From: Pithys albifrons albifrons
Taxonomy: Eukaryota; Chordata; Aves; Passeriformes; Thamnophilidae
NCBI RefSeq assembly: GCF_047495875.1
Contig: NC_092480.1
Span: forward strand, 1 to 64,000
Reading direction: 5' to 3'
DNA length: 64,000 bases
In this document: positions 27,501 through 37,935 of the stretch, in pieces
Numbering within the stretch: the stretch's first letter is position 1
Layout: every line of letters starts with the position of its first letter
The notes under the pieces: generated by a model
What the model saw: only the letters and a program-made list of their open reading frames with translations
What the model was told of the DNA's origin: nothing
Databases searched by the model: none
Made by a program: the position numbers and the translations under genes

Positions 27501-30500
27501 CGGACCTGCACGTGGCCCGCGCCGTCGAGCTTTGCGCCCAGGGAAAAGGCGGCAGCCTTTGGCTCTCAGGTGCCAATGATGGGGCCCTATTGACCCTAGA
27601 AAAGGAGCAATGGCTTTCTGTCCTGGCCCTTTTTTCCTGGCAGCAATCTTCATCCGTCCGGAATTCTGGGCTGAAAAATGGCACTTTCCCAGACCTGCAC
27701 GTGGCCCGCGCCGTCGAGCTTTGCGCCCAGGGAAAAGGCGGCAGCCTTTGGCTCTCAGGTGCCAATGATGGGGCCCTATTGACCCTAGAAAAGGAGCAAT
27801 GGCTTTCTGTCCTGGCCCTTTTTTCCTGGCAGCAATCTTCGTCCCTCCGGAATTCTGGGCTGAAAAATGGCACTTTCCCGGACCTGCACGTGGCCCGCGC
27901 CGTCGAGCTTTGCGCCCAGGGAAAAGGCGGCAGCCTTTGGCTCTCAGGTGCCAATGATGGGGCCCTATTGACCCTAGAAAAGGAGCAATGGCTTTCTGTC
28001 CTGGCCCTTTTTTCCTGGCAGCAATCTTCGTCCGTCCGGAATTCTGGGCTGAAAAATGGCACTTTCCCGGACCTGCACGTGGCCCGCGCCGTCGAGCTTT
28101 GCGCCCAGGGAAAAGGCGGCAGCCTTTGGCTCTCAGGTGCCAATGATGGGGCCCTATTGACCCTAGAAAAGGAGCAATGGCTTTCTGTCCTGGCCCTTTT
28201 TTCCTGGCAGCAATCTTCGTCCGTCCGGAATTCTGGGCTGAAAAATGGCACTTTCCCGGACCTGCACGTGGCCCGCGCCGTCGAGCTTTGCGCCCAGGGA
28301 AAAGGCGGCAGCCTTTGGCTCTCAGGTGCCAATGATGGGGCCCTATTGACCCTAGAAAAGGAGCAATGGCTTTCTGTCCTGGCCCTTTTTTCCTGGCAGC
28401 AATCTTCGTCCGTCCGGAATTCTGGGCTGAAAAATGGCACTTTCCCGGACCTGCACATGGCCCACGCCGTCGAGCTTTGCGCCCAGGGAAAAGGCGGCAG
28501 CCTTTGGCTCTCAGGTGCCAATGATGGGGCCCTATTGACCCTAGAAAAGGAGCAATGGCTTTCTGTCCTGGCCCTTTTTTCCTGGCAGCAATCTTCGTCC
28601 GTCCAGAATTCTGGGCTGAAAAATGGCACTTTCCCGGACCTGCACGTGGCCCGCGCCGTCGAGCTTTGCGCCCAGGGAAAAGGCGGCAGCCTTTGGCTCT
28701 CAGGTGCCAATGATGGGGCCCTATTGACCCTAGAAAAGGAGCAATGGATTTCTGTCCTGGCCCTTTATTCCTGGCAGCAATCTTCGTCCGTCCGGAATTC
28801 TGGGCTTAAAAATGGCACTTTCCCGGACCTGCACGTGGCCCGCGCCGTCGAGCTTTGCGCCCAGGGAAAAGGCGGCAGCCTTTGGCTCTCAGGTGCCAAT
28901 GATGGGGCCCTATTGACCCTAGAAAAGGAGCAATGGCTTTCTGTCCTGGCCCTTTTTTCCTGGCAGCAATCTTCGTCCGTCCGGAATTCTGGGCTGAATA
29001 ATGGCACTTTCCCGGACCTGCACGTGGCCCGCGCCGTCGAGCTTTGCGCCCAGGGAAAAGGCGGCAGCCTTTGGCTCTCAGGTGCCAATGATGGGGCCCT
29101 ATTGACCCTAGAAAAGGAGCAATGGCTTTCTGTCCTGGCCCTTTTTTCCTGGCAGCAATCTTCATCCGTCCGGAATTCTGGGCTGAAAAATGGCACTTTC
29201 CCAGACCTGCACGTGGCCCGCGCCGTCGAGCTTTGCGCCCAGGGAAAAGGCGGCAGCCTTTGGCTCTCAGGTGCCAATGATGGGGCCCTATTGACCCTAG
29301 AAAAGGAGCAATGGCTTTCTGTCCTGGCCCTTTTTTCCTGGCAGCAATCTTCGTCCGTCCGGAATTCTGGGCTGAAAAATGGCACTTTCCCGGACCTGCA
29401 CGTGGCCCGCGCCGTCGAGCTTTGCGCCCAGGGAAAAGGCGGCAGCCTTTGGCTCTCAGGTGCCAATGATGGGGCCCTATTGACCCTAGAAAAGGAGCAA
29501 TCGCTTTCTGTCCTGGCCCTTTTTTCCTGGCAGCAATCTTCGTCCGTCCGGAATTCTGGGCTGAAAAATGGCACTTTCCCGGACCTGCACGTGGCCCGCG
29601 CCGTCGAGCTTTGCGCCCAGGGAAAAGGCGGCAGCCTTTGGCTCTCAGGTGCCAATGATGGGGCCCTATTGACCCTAGAAAAGGAGCAATGGCTTTCTGT
29701 CCTGGCCCTTTTTTCCTGGCAGCAATCTTCGTCCGTCCGGAATTCTGGGCTGAAAAATGGCACTTTCCCGGACCTGCACGTGGCCCGCGCCGTCGAGCTT
29801 TGCGCCCAGGGAAAAGGCGGCAGCCTTTGGCTCTCAGGTGCCAATGATGGGGCCCTATTGACCCTAGAAAAGGAGCAATGGCTTTCTGTCCTGGCCCTTT
29901 TTTCCTGGCAGCAATCTTCGTCCGTCCGGAATTCTGGGCTGAAAAATGGCACTTTCCCGGACCTGCACGTGGCCCGCGCCGTCGAGCTTTGCGCCCAGGG
30001 AAAAGGCGGCAGCCTTTGGCTCTCAGGTGCCAATGATGGGGCCCTATTGACCCTAGAAAAGGAGCAATGGCTTTCTGTCCTGGCCCTTTTTTCCTGGCAG
30101 CAATCTTCGTCCGTCCGGAATTCTGGGCTGAAAAATGGCACTTTCCCGGACCTGCACGTGGCCCGCGCCGTCGAGCTTTGCGCCCAGGGAAAAGGCGGCA
30201 GCCTTTGGCTCTCAGGTGCCAATGATGGGGCCCTATTGACCCTAGAAAAGGAGCAATCGCTTTCTGTCCCGGCCCTTTTTTCCTGGCAGCAATCTTCGTC
30301 CGTCCGGAATTCTGGGCTGAAAAATGGCACTTTCCCGGACCTGCACGTGGCCCGCGCCGTCGAGCTTTGCGCCCAGGGAAAAGGCGGCAGCCTTTGGCTC
30401 TCAGGTGCCAATGATGTGGCCCTATTGACCCTAGAAAAGGAGCAATGGCTTTCTGTCCTGGCCCTTTATTCCTGGCAGCAATCTTCGTCCGTCCGGAATT

Positions 30501-32260
30501 CTGGGCTTAAAAATGGCACTTTCCCGGACCTGCACGTGGCCCGCGCCGTCGAGCTTTGCGCCCAGGGAAAAGGCGGCAGCCTTTGGCTCTCAGGTGCCAA
30601 TGATGGGGCCCTATTGACCCTAGAAAAGGAGCAATGGATTTCTGTCCTGGCCCTTTTTTCCTGGCAGCAATCTTCGTCCGTCCGGAATTCTGGGCTGAAT
30701 AATGGCACTTTCCCGGACCTGCACGTGGCCCGCGCCGTCGAGCTTTGCGCCCAGGGAAAAGGCGGCAGCCTTTGGCTCTCAGGTGCCAATGATGGGGCCC
30801 TATTGACCCTAGAAAAGGAGCAATGGCTTTCTGTCCTGGCCCTTTTTTCCTGGCAGCAATCTTCATCCGTCCGGAATTCTGGGCTGAAAAATGGCACTTT
30901 CCCAGACCTGCACGTGGCCCGCGCCGTCGAGCTTTGCGCCCAGGGAAAAGGCGGCAGCCTTTGGCTCTCAGGTGCCAATGATGGGGCCCTATTGACCCTA
31001 GAAAAGGAGCAATGGCTTTCTGTCCTGGCCCTTTTTTCCTGGCAGCAATCTTCGTCCGTCCGGAATTCTGGGCTGAAAAATGGCACTTTCCCGGACCTGC
31101 ACGTGGCCCGCGCCGTCGAGCTTTGCGCCCAGGGAAAAGGCGGCAGCCTTTGGCTCTCAGGTGCCAATGATGGGGCCCTATTGACCCTAGAAAAGGAGCA
31201 ATGGCTTTCTGTCCTGGCCCTTTTTTCCTGGCAGCAATCTTCGTCCGTCCGGAATTCTGGGCTGAAAAATGGCACTTTCCCGGACCTGCACGTGGCCCGC
31301 GCCGTCGAGCTTTGCGCCCAGGGAAAAGGCGGCAGCCTTTGGCTCTCAGGTGCCAATGATGGGGCCCTATTGACCCTAGAAAAGGAGCAATGGCTTTCTG
31401 TCCTGGCCCTTTTTTCCTGGCAGCAATCTTCGTCCGTCCGGAATTCTGGGCTGAAAAATGGCACTTTCCCGGACCTGCACGTGGCCCGCGCCGTCGAGCT
31501 TTGCGCCCAGGGAAAAGGCGGCAGCCTTTGGCTCTCAGGTGCCAATGATGGGGCCCTATTGACCCTAGAAAAGGAGCAATGGCTTTCTGTCCTGGCCCTT
31601 TTTTCCTGGCAGCAATCTTCGTCCGTCCGGAATTCTGGGCTGAAAAATGGCACTTTCCCGGACCTGCACGTGGCCCGCGCCGTCGAGCTTTGCGCCCAGG
31701 GAAAAGGCGGCAGCCTTTGGCTCTCAGGTGCCAATGATGGGGCCCTATTGACCCTAGAAAAGGAGCAATGGCTTTCTGTCCTGGCCCTTTTTTCCTGGCA
31801 GCAATCTTCGTCCGTCCGGAATTCTGGGCTGAAAAATGGCACTTTCCCGGACCTGCACGTGGCCCGCGCCGTCGAGCTTTGCACCCAGGGAAAAGGCGGC
31901 AGCCTTTGGCTCTCAGGTGCCAATGATGGGGCCCTATTGACCCTAGAAAAGGAGCAATGGCTTTCTGTCCTGGCCCTTTTTTCCTGGCAGCAATCTTCGT
32001 CCGTCCGGAATTCTGGGCTGAAAAATGGCACTTTCCCGGACCTGCACGTGGCCCGCGCCGTCGAGCTTTGCACCCAGGGAAAAGGCGGCAGCCTTTGGCT
32101 CTCAGGTGCCAATGATGGGGCCCTATTGACCCTAGAAAAGGAGCAATGGCTTTCTGTCCTGGCCCTTTTTTCCTGGCAGTAATCTTCGTCCGTCCGGAAT
32201 TCTGGGCTGAAAAATGGCACTTTCCCGGACCTGCACGTGGCCCGCGCCGTCGAGCTTTGC
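21600..32260 (+). repeat. Higher-order repeat zone of the satellite (8, 9, 17, 18 and 31 monomer spacings)
   Basis: Rare variants recur at exact multiples of 189 bp. GTCCCGGCCC occurs at 23651, 27053 and 30266, spacings of 3402 (18 monomers) and 3213 (17). In all three places it is followed in the next monomers by GATGTGGCCC, CTTTATTCC and GGGCTTAAAAATGG. GAGCAGTGG occurs at 23451 and 26853 (18 monomers). CTTCATCCGTCC recurs near 27651, 29163 and 30864 (8 and 9 monomers). CAATGGATT is repeated 1890 bp apart (10 monomers), and the CAGTAATC variant at 26321 and 32180 (31 monomers). Multi-monomer blocks have therefore been duplicated as units. Confidence 0.88.
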
Positions 32261-34644
32261 ACTCAGGGAAAAGGCGGCAGCCTTTGGCTCTCAGGGACCA
32301 ATGATGGGGCCCTATTGACCCTAGAAAAGGAGCAATGGCTTTCTGTCCTGGCCCTTTTTTCCTGGCAGCAATCTTCGTCCGTCCGGAATTCTGGGCTGAA
32401 AAATGGCACTTTCCCGGACCTGCACGTGGCCCGCGCCGTCGAGCTTTGCGCCCAGGGAAAAGGCGGCAGCCTTTGGCTCTCAGGTGCCAATGATGGGGCC
32501 CTATTGACCCTAGAAAAGGAGCAATCGCTTTCTGTCCTGGCCCTTTTTTCCTGGCAGCAATCTTCGTCCGTCCGGAATTCTGGGCTGAAAAATGGCACTT
32601 TCCCGTACCTGCACGTGGCCCGCGCCGTCGAGCTTTGCGCCCAGGGAAAAGGCGGCAGCCTTTGGCTCTCAGGTGCCAATGATGGGGCCCTATTGACCCT
32701 AGAAAAGGAGCAATGGCTTTCTGTCCTGGCCCTTTTTTCCTGGCAGCAATCTTCGTCCGTCCGGAATTCTGGGCTGAAAAATGGCACTTTCCCGGACCTG
32801 CACGTGGCCCGCGCCGTCGAGCTTTGCGCCCAGGGAAAAGGCGGCAGCCTTTGGCTCTCAGGTGCCAATGATGGGGCCCTATTGACCCTAGAAAAGGAGC
32901 AATCGCTTTCTGTCCTGGCCCTTTTTTCCTGGCAGCAATCTTCGTCCGTCCGGAATTGTGGTCTGAATAATGGCACTTTCCCGGACCTGCACGTGGCCCG
33001 CGCCGTCGAGCTTTGCGCCCAGGGAAAAGGCGGCAGCCTTTGGCTCTCGGGTGCCAATGATGGGGCCCTATTGACCCTAGAAAAGGAGCAATGGCTTTCT
33101 CTCCTGGCCCTTTTTTCCTGGCAGGAATCTTCGTCCGTCCGGAATTCTGGGCTGAAAAATGGCACTTTCCCGGACCTGCACGTGGCCCGCGCCGTCGAGC
33201 TTTGCGCCCAGGGAAAATGCGGCAGCCTTTGGCTCTCAGGTGCCAATGATGGGGCCCTATTGACCCTAGAAAAGGAGCAATGGCTTTCTGTCCTGGCCCT
33301 TTTTTCCTGGCAGCAATCTTCGTCCGTCCGGAATTCTGGGCTGAAAAATGGCACTTTCCCGGACCTGCACGTGGCCCGCGCCGTCGAGCTTTGCGCCCAG
33401 GGAAAAGGCGGCAGCCTTTGGCTCTCGGGTGCCAATGATGGGGCCCTATTGACCCTAGAAAAGGAGCAATCGCTTTCTGTCCTGGCCCTTTTTTCCTGGC
33501 AGCAATCTTCGTCCGTCCGGAATTCTGGGCTGAAAAATGGCACTTTCCCGGACCTGCACGTGGCCCGCGCCGTCGAGCTTTGCGCCCAGGGAAAAGGCGG
33601 CAGCCTTTGGCTCTCAGGTGCCAATGATGGGGCCCTATTGACCCTAGAAAAGGAGCAATGGCTTTCTGTCCTGGCCCTTTTTTCCTGGCAGCAATCTTCG
33701 TCCGTCCGGAATTCTGGGCTGAAAAATGGCACTTTCCCGGACCTGCACGTGGCCCGCGCCGTCGAGCTTTGCGCCCAGGGAAAAGGCGGCAGCCTTTGGC
33801 TCTCAGGTGCCAATGATGGGGCCCTATTGACCCTAGAAAAGGAGCAATCGCTTTCTGTCCTTGCCCTTTTTTCCTGGCAGGAATCTTCGTCCGTCCGGAA
33901 TTCTGGGCTGAGAAATGGCACTTTCCCGGACCTGCACGTGGCCCGCGCCGTCCAGCTTTGCGCCCAGGGAAAAGGCGGCAGCCTTTGGCTGTCGGGTGCC
34001 TATGATGGGGCCCTATTGACCCTAGAAAAGGAGCAATGGCTTTCTCTCCTGGCCCTTTTTTCCTGGCAGGAATCTTCGTCCGTCTGGAATTCTGGGCTGA
34101 AAAATGGCACTTTCCCGGACCTGCACGTGGCCCGCGCCGTCGAGCTTTGCGCCCAGGGAAAAGGCGGCAGCCTTTGGCTCTCGGGTGCCAATGATGGGGC
34201 CCTATTGACCCTAGAAAAGGAGCAATCGCTTTCTGTCCTGGCCCTTTTTTCCTGGCAGCAATCTTCATCCGTCCGGAATTCTGGGCTGAAAAATGGCACT
34301 TTCCCGGACCTGCACGTGGCCCGCGCCATCCAGCTTTGCGCCCAGGGAAAAGGCGGCAGCCTTTGGCTCTCAGGTGCCAATGATGGGGCCCTATTGACCC
34401 TAGAAAAGGAGCAATGGCTTTCTGTCCTGGCCCTTTTTTCCTGGCAGCAATCTTCGTCCGTCCGGAATTCTGGGCTGAAAAATGGCACTTTCCCGGACCT
34501 GCACGTGGCCCGCGCCGTCGAGCTTTGCGCCCAGGGAAAAGGCGGCAGCCTTTGGCTCTCAGGTGCCAATGATGGGGCCCTATTGACCCTAGAAAAGGAG
34601 CAATGGCTTTCTGTCCTGGCCCTTTTTTCCTGGCAGCAATCTTC

Positions 34645-34768
34645 GGCGCGGGCCACGTGCAGGTCCGGGAAAGTGCCATTTTTCAGCGCAGAATTCCGGA
34701 CGGACGACGATTCCTGCCAGGAAAAAAGGCCCAGGGCAGAAAGCGATTGCTCCTTTTCTAGGGTTAAT
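34645..34768 (-). repeat. Inverted terminal fragment of the 189-bp satellite
   Basis: After CAGCAATCTTCG the sequence switches abruptly to the reverse complement of the monomer (GCGCGGGCCACGTGCAGGTCC, then CAGAATTCCGGACGG, then TCCTTTTCTAGGGTTAAT). About 124 bp of one monomer is recognisable before the G-rich minisatellite begins. It has private differences such as GCGCAGAATTC and GACGACGATTC. The array therefore ends at a head-to-head inversion junction. The copy has TTAACCCTAG (reverse complement) where array monomers have TTGACCCTAG, and the relic at 37.65 kb shares that variant. Confidence 0.92.
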
Positions 34769-36149
34769 GAGTCCCTGTGGGTCTCTGGGGGTCACTGGGG
34801 TGTGTCTGGGGGGGTCTTTGGGTGTCTCTAGTGAGTCTCTGGGGGTCTCTAGAAGTCTCTGGGGGATGTATGGAGTTCTCTGGGGGATCTATGGGGGATT
34901 CCTGGGGGTCCCTTGGGTTCTCTGGGGGTCCCAGCGTCGGTCCATGGGGTTCCTGGGAGTCGCTGGGGATCTCGGAGGGGTCTCTTGGGATCTCTGGACG
35001 GGTCCCTGGGGTGTCTCTCGTGATCTCTGGGGGTCTATGGGGGTCCCTGGGGGGTCTCGGAGGGGTCTCTGGGGGATCTATTGGGGTCACTGGGGGGTCT
35101 CGGAGGCGTCTCTGGGAGGTCTCTGGGGGTCCCTGGGGTTCCCTGAGTGTCTCTGGGGGTCTCTGTGAGTCTCTGGGGGTGTTTGAGGGTCTCTGGGGGG
35201 TCTCTGGGGGTTCTCTGGGAGTCTCTGGGGATGTCTGGGGGTTTCTGGGTGGTCCCAGGGGATCCCCAGGGGCATTCTTGGGGGGTCACAGGGAGATCTC
35301 TGAGGGTCCCTGGGGGGTCCTTGGGGGTCCCTGGGAGGTCCCTGAGGGATCTCTGAGAGTCCCTGGGGGTCTCTGGAGGGTCTCTGTGGGTGTCTGGGGG
35401 TACCTGGAGGGGTCTGGGGGTCTCTGGGGATCTCTGGGGGTCTCTGGGGGCATCTGAGGGTCCCTGGTGGGTCTCAGCGGTTGTCTGGGAGTCCCTGGAG
35501 GTCTTTGAGAGTCTCTGGGGGGTCTCTGGTGGTCCCTGGGGGGTCTGTGGGGGTCTCTGGGGGTCTCTTGGAATCTTTGGGGTCTCTGGAGGTCCCTGGG
35601 GGGTCTCTGAGGGTTTCTGGGAGTCTCTGGGGTGTCTGGGAGTCTCTGGGGGTCCCTGAGGGGTCTCTGGGAGTTTCTGGGGGCCCCTGGGAGTCTCTGG
35701 GGGTGTCTGGGGGTCTGTGGGGGTCCTTGGGCGGTCTCTGGTGATCTATGGGGGGTCTCTGGGGGTCCCTGTGGGTCTGGGGGTGTCCCTGGGGGTCTTG
35801 GGGGGGTTCTCTGGGGGTCCCTGGGGAGTCCCAGTGGGCTCTCTGGGGGTCCCTGCGGGGTCTCTGAGAGTCTCTGGGGGTCTCTGGGGGGTCCCTGGGG
35901 GGTCCCTGGGGGCGTCTGGGAGTCCCTGGGAGGTGTCTGGGGGTCTATGGGGGTCCCTGGGGTGTTTGGGGGTCTCTGACAGTCTTTGGGGGACTCTGGG
36001 GGAAACTGGGGGTTCTCTGGGAGATCTCTGTAGCTTCCTGGGGGTCCCTTGGGGGTCCCTGGGTGTCCCTGGGAGTGTCTGGGAATCTCTGGGGTCTCTG
36101 GGTGTCCCTGGGGGGTCCCTGGGGGGGGGTCTCTGGGGGTCTCTGGGGT
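34769..36149 (+). repeat. G-rich minisatellite, GGGTCTCTGGGGGTCCCTGG-type units, first block
   Basis: Irregular tandem units of about 20-25 bp alternate GGGTCTCTGG, GGGTCCCTGG and GGGGATCTATGG. The plus strand is very rich in runs of 4-6 G, giving dense potential G-quadruplex sites. Long frames rich in Gly, Ser, Val and Trp (plus) or Pro, Arg and Asp (minus) are by-products of the repeat. No gene is seen. Confidence 0.93.
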
Positions 36150-36695
36150 CCCCAAGGAGGTTGTCCGAGGGACGACATTTCGGGCACCGGGGGTCCCCAA
36201 AGGGGGTTGTCCCAGGGACGACATTTCGGGCACTAGGGGCCCCCAAGGAGGGTCGCCGAGGGGCGACAGCTCGGGCCCCGGGGGTCCCCGAAGGGGGCGT
36301 TGCTGAGGGGCGACACCTCGGGCGCCGGGGCTCCCCAAGGGGGGGCTGCCGAGGGGCGACCCCTCGGGCACCGGGGGTCTCCAAGGCGGGGCTGCCGAGG
36401 GGAGACGCCTCGGGCACCAGGGCTCCCAAAGCGGGGGCTGGGGAGGGCCGACATTTCGGGCACCGGGGGTCCCCAAGGGGGGTTCCCGAGGGACGACATT
36501 TCGGGCACCGGGGGTCCCCAAGGGGGGTTCCCGACGGACGACGTTTCGGGCACCGGGGGTCCCCAAGGGGGGTTCCCGACGGACGACGTTTCGGGCACCG
36601 GGGGTCCCCAAGGGGGTTCCCCGAGGGACGACGTTTCGGGCACCGGGGGTCCCCAAGGGGGTTCTCTGAGGGACGACGTTTCGGGCACCAGCGAT
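36150..36695 (+). repeat. 45-bp CpG-rich minisatellite, main block
   Basis: The unit contains GGGACGACATTTCGGGCACCGGGGGTCCCCAAGG. The landmark ACATTTCGGG or ACGTTTCGGG occurs at 36451, 36496, 36541 and 36586, exactly 45 bp apart; the first several units before 36451 are more diverged. The 45-bp length keeps frames open, giving a recurring Phe-Gly-His-Arg-Gly-Ser-Pro-Arg-Gly peptide that I regard as an artefact. CpG density is high and CpG sites are well retained. Confidence 0.92.
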
Positions 36696-37640
36696 CCCTG
36701 TGGGGGTCTCTGGGGTGTCTCTGGGGCATCTCTGGTGGTCTCTGGGGGATCTATGGGGGTCTCTGGTGGATCTATGAGGGGTTCCTGTGGGTCCCTGGGG
36801 TTCTCTGGGGGTCCCAGGGTGGGTCCCTGGGGGTCTCTGGAGGTCCCTGGGGGGTCTCTCGTGATCTCTGGGAGGTCTATGGGGGTCCCTGGGGGGTCTC
36901 GGAGGCGTCTCTGGGAGGTCTCTGGGCGTCCCTGGGGGGTCCCTGAGGGTCTCTGGGGTTCTCTGGGAGTCTCAGGGGGTGCCTGGAGGTTTCTGGGGTG
37001 TTCCAGGGGATCCTCAGGGGGGTTCTTGGGGGGTCACAGGGGGGTTTCTGGGGGTCTGTGGGGGCCCCTGGGGGGTCCTTGGGGTCTCTGGGGGGATCTC
37101 TGGGGGTCTCTGGGTGTCCATGGCGGGTCTCTGAGAGTCTCTGGGGGTCCCTGGGGTGTCTGGGGACCTCTGACAGTCTCTGGGGGGGTCTCTGGGGGAA
37201 ACTGGGGGTTCTCTGGGAGATCTCTGTAGCTTCCTGGGGGGTCCCTGGGTGTCCCTGGGAGTGTCTGGGAATCTCCGGGGTCTCTGGGTGTCCCTGGGGG
37301 GTCCCTGGGGGGGGTCTCTGGGGTCCCCAAGGGGGTTGTCCCAGGGACGACATTTCGGGCACTGGGGGTCCCCAAGGCGGGTTCTTCGAGGGACAACATT
37401 TCGGGCACCGGGGGTCCCTGGGGGGTCTCTGAGAGTCTCTGGGGGTTCTCTGGGGGTCATTGGGGGTTCTCTGGCAGATCTCTGTGGCTTCCTGGGGGTC
37501 CCTGGGGGGTCCCTGGGTGTCTCTGGGAATCTCGGAGAGTCTCTGGGGGGTCCCTGGGGGGTCCCTTGGGGGTCTCTGGGAGTCTCTGGGGGCCCCCAAG
37601 GGGCTTCTCTGAGGTACCGCATTTCGGGCACCGGGGGTGC
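36696..37640 (+). repeat. G-rich minisatellite, second block, with a short insert of the 45-bp unit
   Basis: This has the same 20-25 bp G-rich units as the first block. Longer stretches are also shared: GGTCTCGGAGGCGTCTCTGG near 35,095 recurs near 36,896, and the GGGGGAAACTGGGGGTTCTC stretch near 36,000 recurs near 37,197 with a third weaker copy near 37,463. Two or three 45-bp units reappear at about 37,320-37,415. The block is therefore made of nested duplications of about 1.2-1.8 kb. Confidence 0.88.
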
Positions 37641-37651
37641 CCAAGGAATTT

Positions 37652-37935
37652 GGGTCCGTCTGGAATCAGAATTCCAGACGGACGAAGATTCCTCCCAGGA
37701 CCCGCACGTGGCACGCACTGTCCAGCTCTTCACCCAGGGAAAAGGTGGCAGCCGTGGGCTCTCAGGTGCCAATGATGGGGCCCCATTAACCCTAGAAAAG
37801 GAACAATGGCTTTCTGTCCTGGCACCTTTTCCCAGGGAGGATTCTTTGTCCGCCTTGAATTCTGGGCTGAAAAACGGCACTTTCCCCGACCAGCACGTGG
37901 CCCGCGCCGTCGAGCTTTGCGCCCAGGGAAAAGGG
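37652..37935 (+). repeat. Diverged relic of the 189-bp satellite, about 1.5 monomers, with an internal inversion
   Basis: From about 37,703 the sequence reads as a forward monomer with many substitutions (CCGCACGTGGCACGCACTGTCCAG, GGGGCCCCATTAACCCTAG, TTGTCCGCCTTGAATTCTGG), ending at GCGCCCAGGGAAAAGG. Before it, 37,671-37,702 reads as the reverse complement of the monomer (ATTCCAGACGGACGAAGATTCC). The two meet at a short inverted repeat at 37,654-37,683 with 13-bp arms (GTCCGTCTGGAAT). It sits inside the minisatellites, separated from the array, and looks older than the array copies. Confidence 0.9.

Larger units (their letters stand above)
1..34644 (+). repeat. 189-bp tandem satellite array, about 183 monomers, truncated by the left window edge
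   Basis: The same monomer repeats head to tail with a 189-bp period wherever no indel intervenes. Fixed landmarks in each copy are GGAATTCTGGGCTGAAAAAT, CACGTGGCCCGCGCCGTCGAG, GGGCCCTATTGACCCTAG and CCTGGCAGCAATCTTCGTCC. Each monomer has one EcoRI site, one ApaI site, one CACGTG and roughly a dozen CpGs. The array starts inside a monomer at base 1, so it continues to the left. Length and organisation resemble avian centromeric or pericentromeric satellites (zebra finch has one of about 191 bp), but I cannot match the sequence to a named family. The period is divisible by three and the consensus lacks stops in one forward and two reverse frames, so the long ORFs here are a property of the repeat and not genes. 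Confidence 0.97.

Noticed and set aside
26378..32182. A 1,934-codon forward ORF, and similar giant ORFs on both strands across the satellite
   Set aside because: They repeat a 63-residue unit exactly with the DNA period, several frames are open at once on both strands, and they begin and end at random monomer variants. No start context or gene structure is visible.
1..34644. CENP-B box within the 189-bp monomer
   Set aside because: TTCGTCCGTCCGGAATT has the TTCG start but lacks the A and the CGGG of the NTTCGNNNNANNCGGGN motif, and the reverse strand does not fit either.
1..34644. CRISPR-like or bacterial repeat array
   Set aside because: Units are contiguous 189-bp monomers without unique spacers, and CR1 and CSE1L similarity shows vertebrate DNA.
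1..34644. Telomere-like repeats (CCCTAG within each monomer)
   Set aside because: CCCTAG/TTAACCCTAG occurs once per monomer and is never tandem as TTAGGG.
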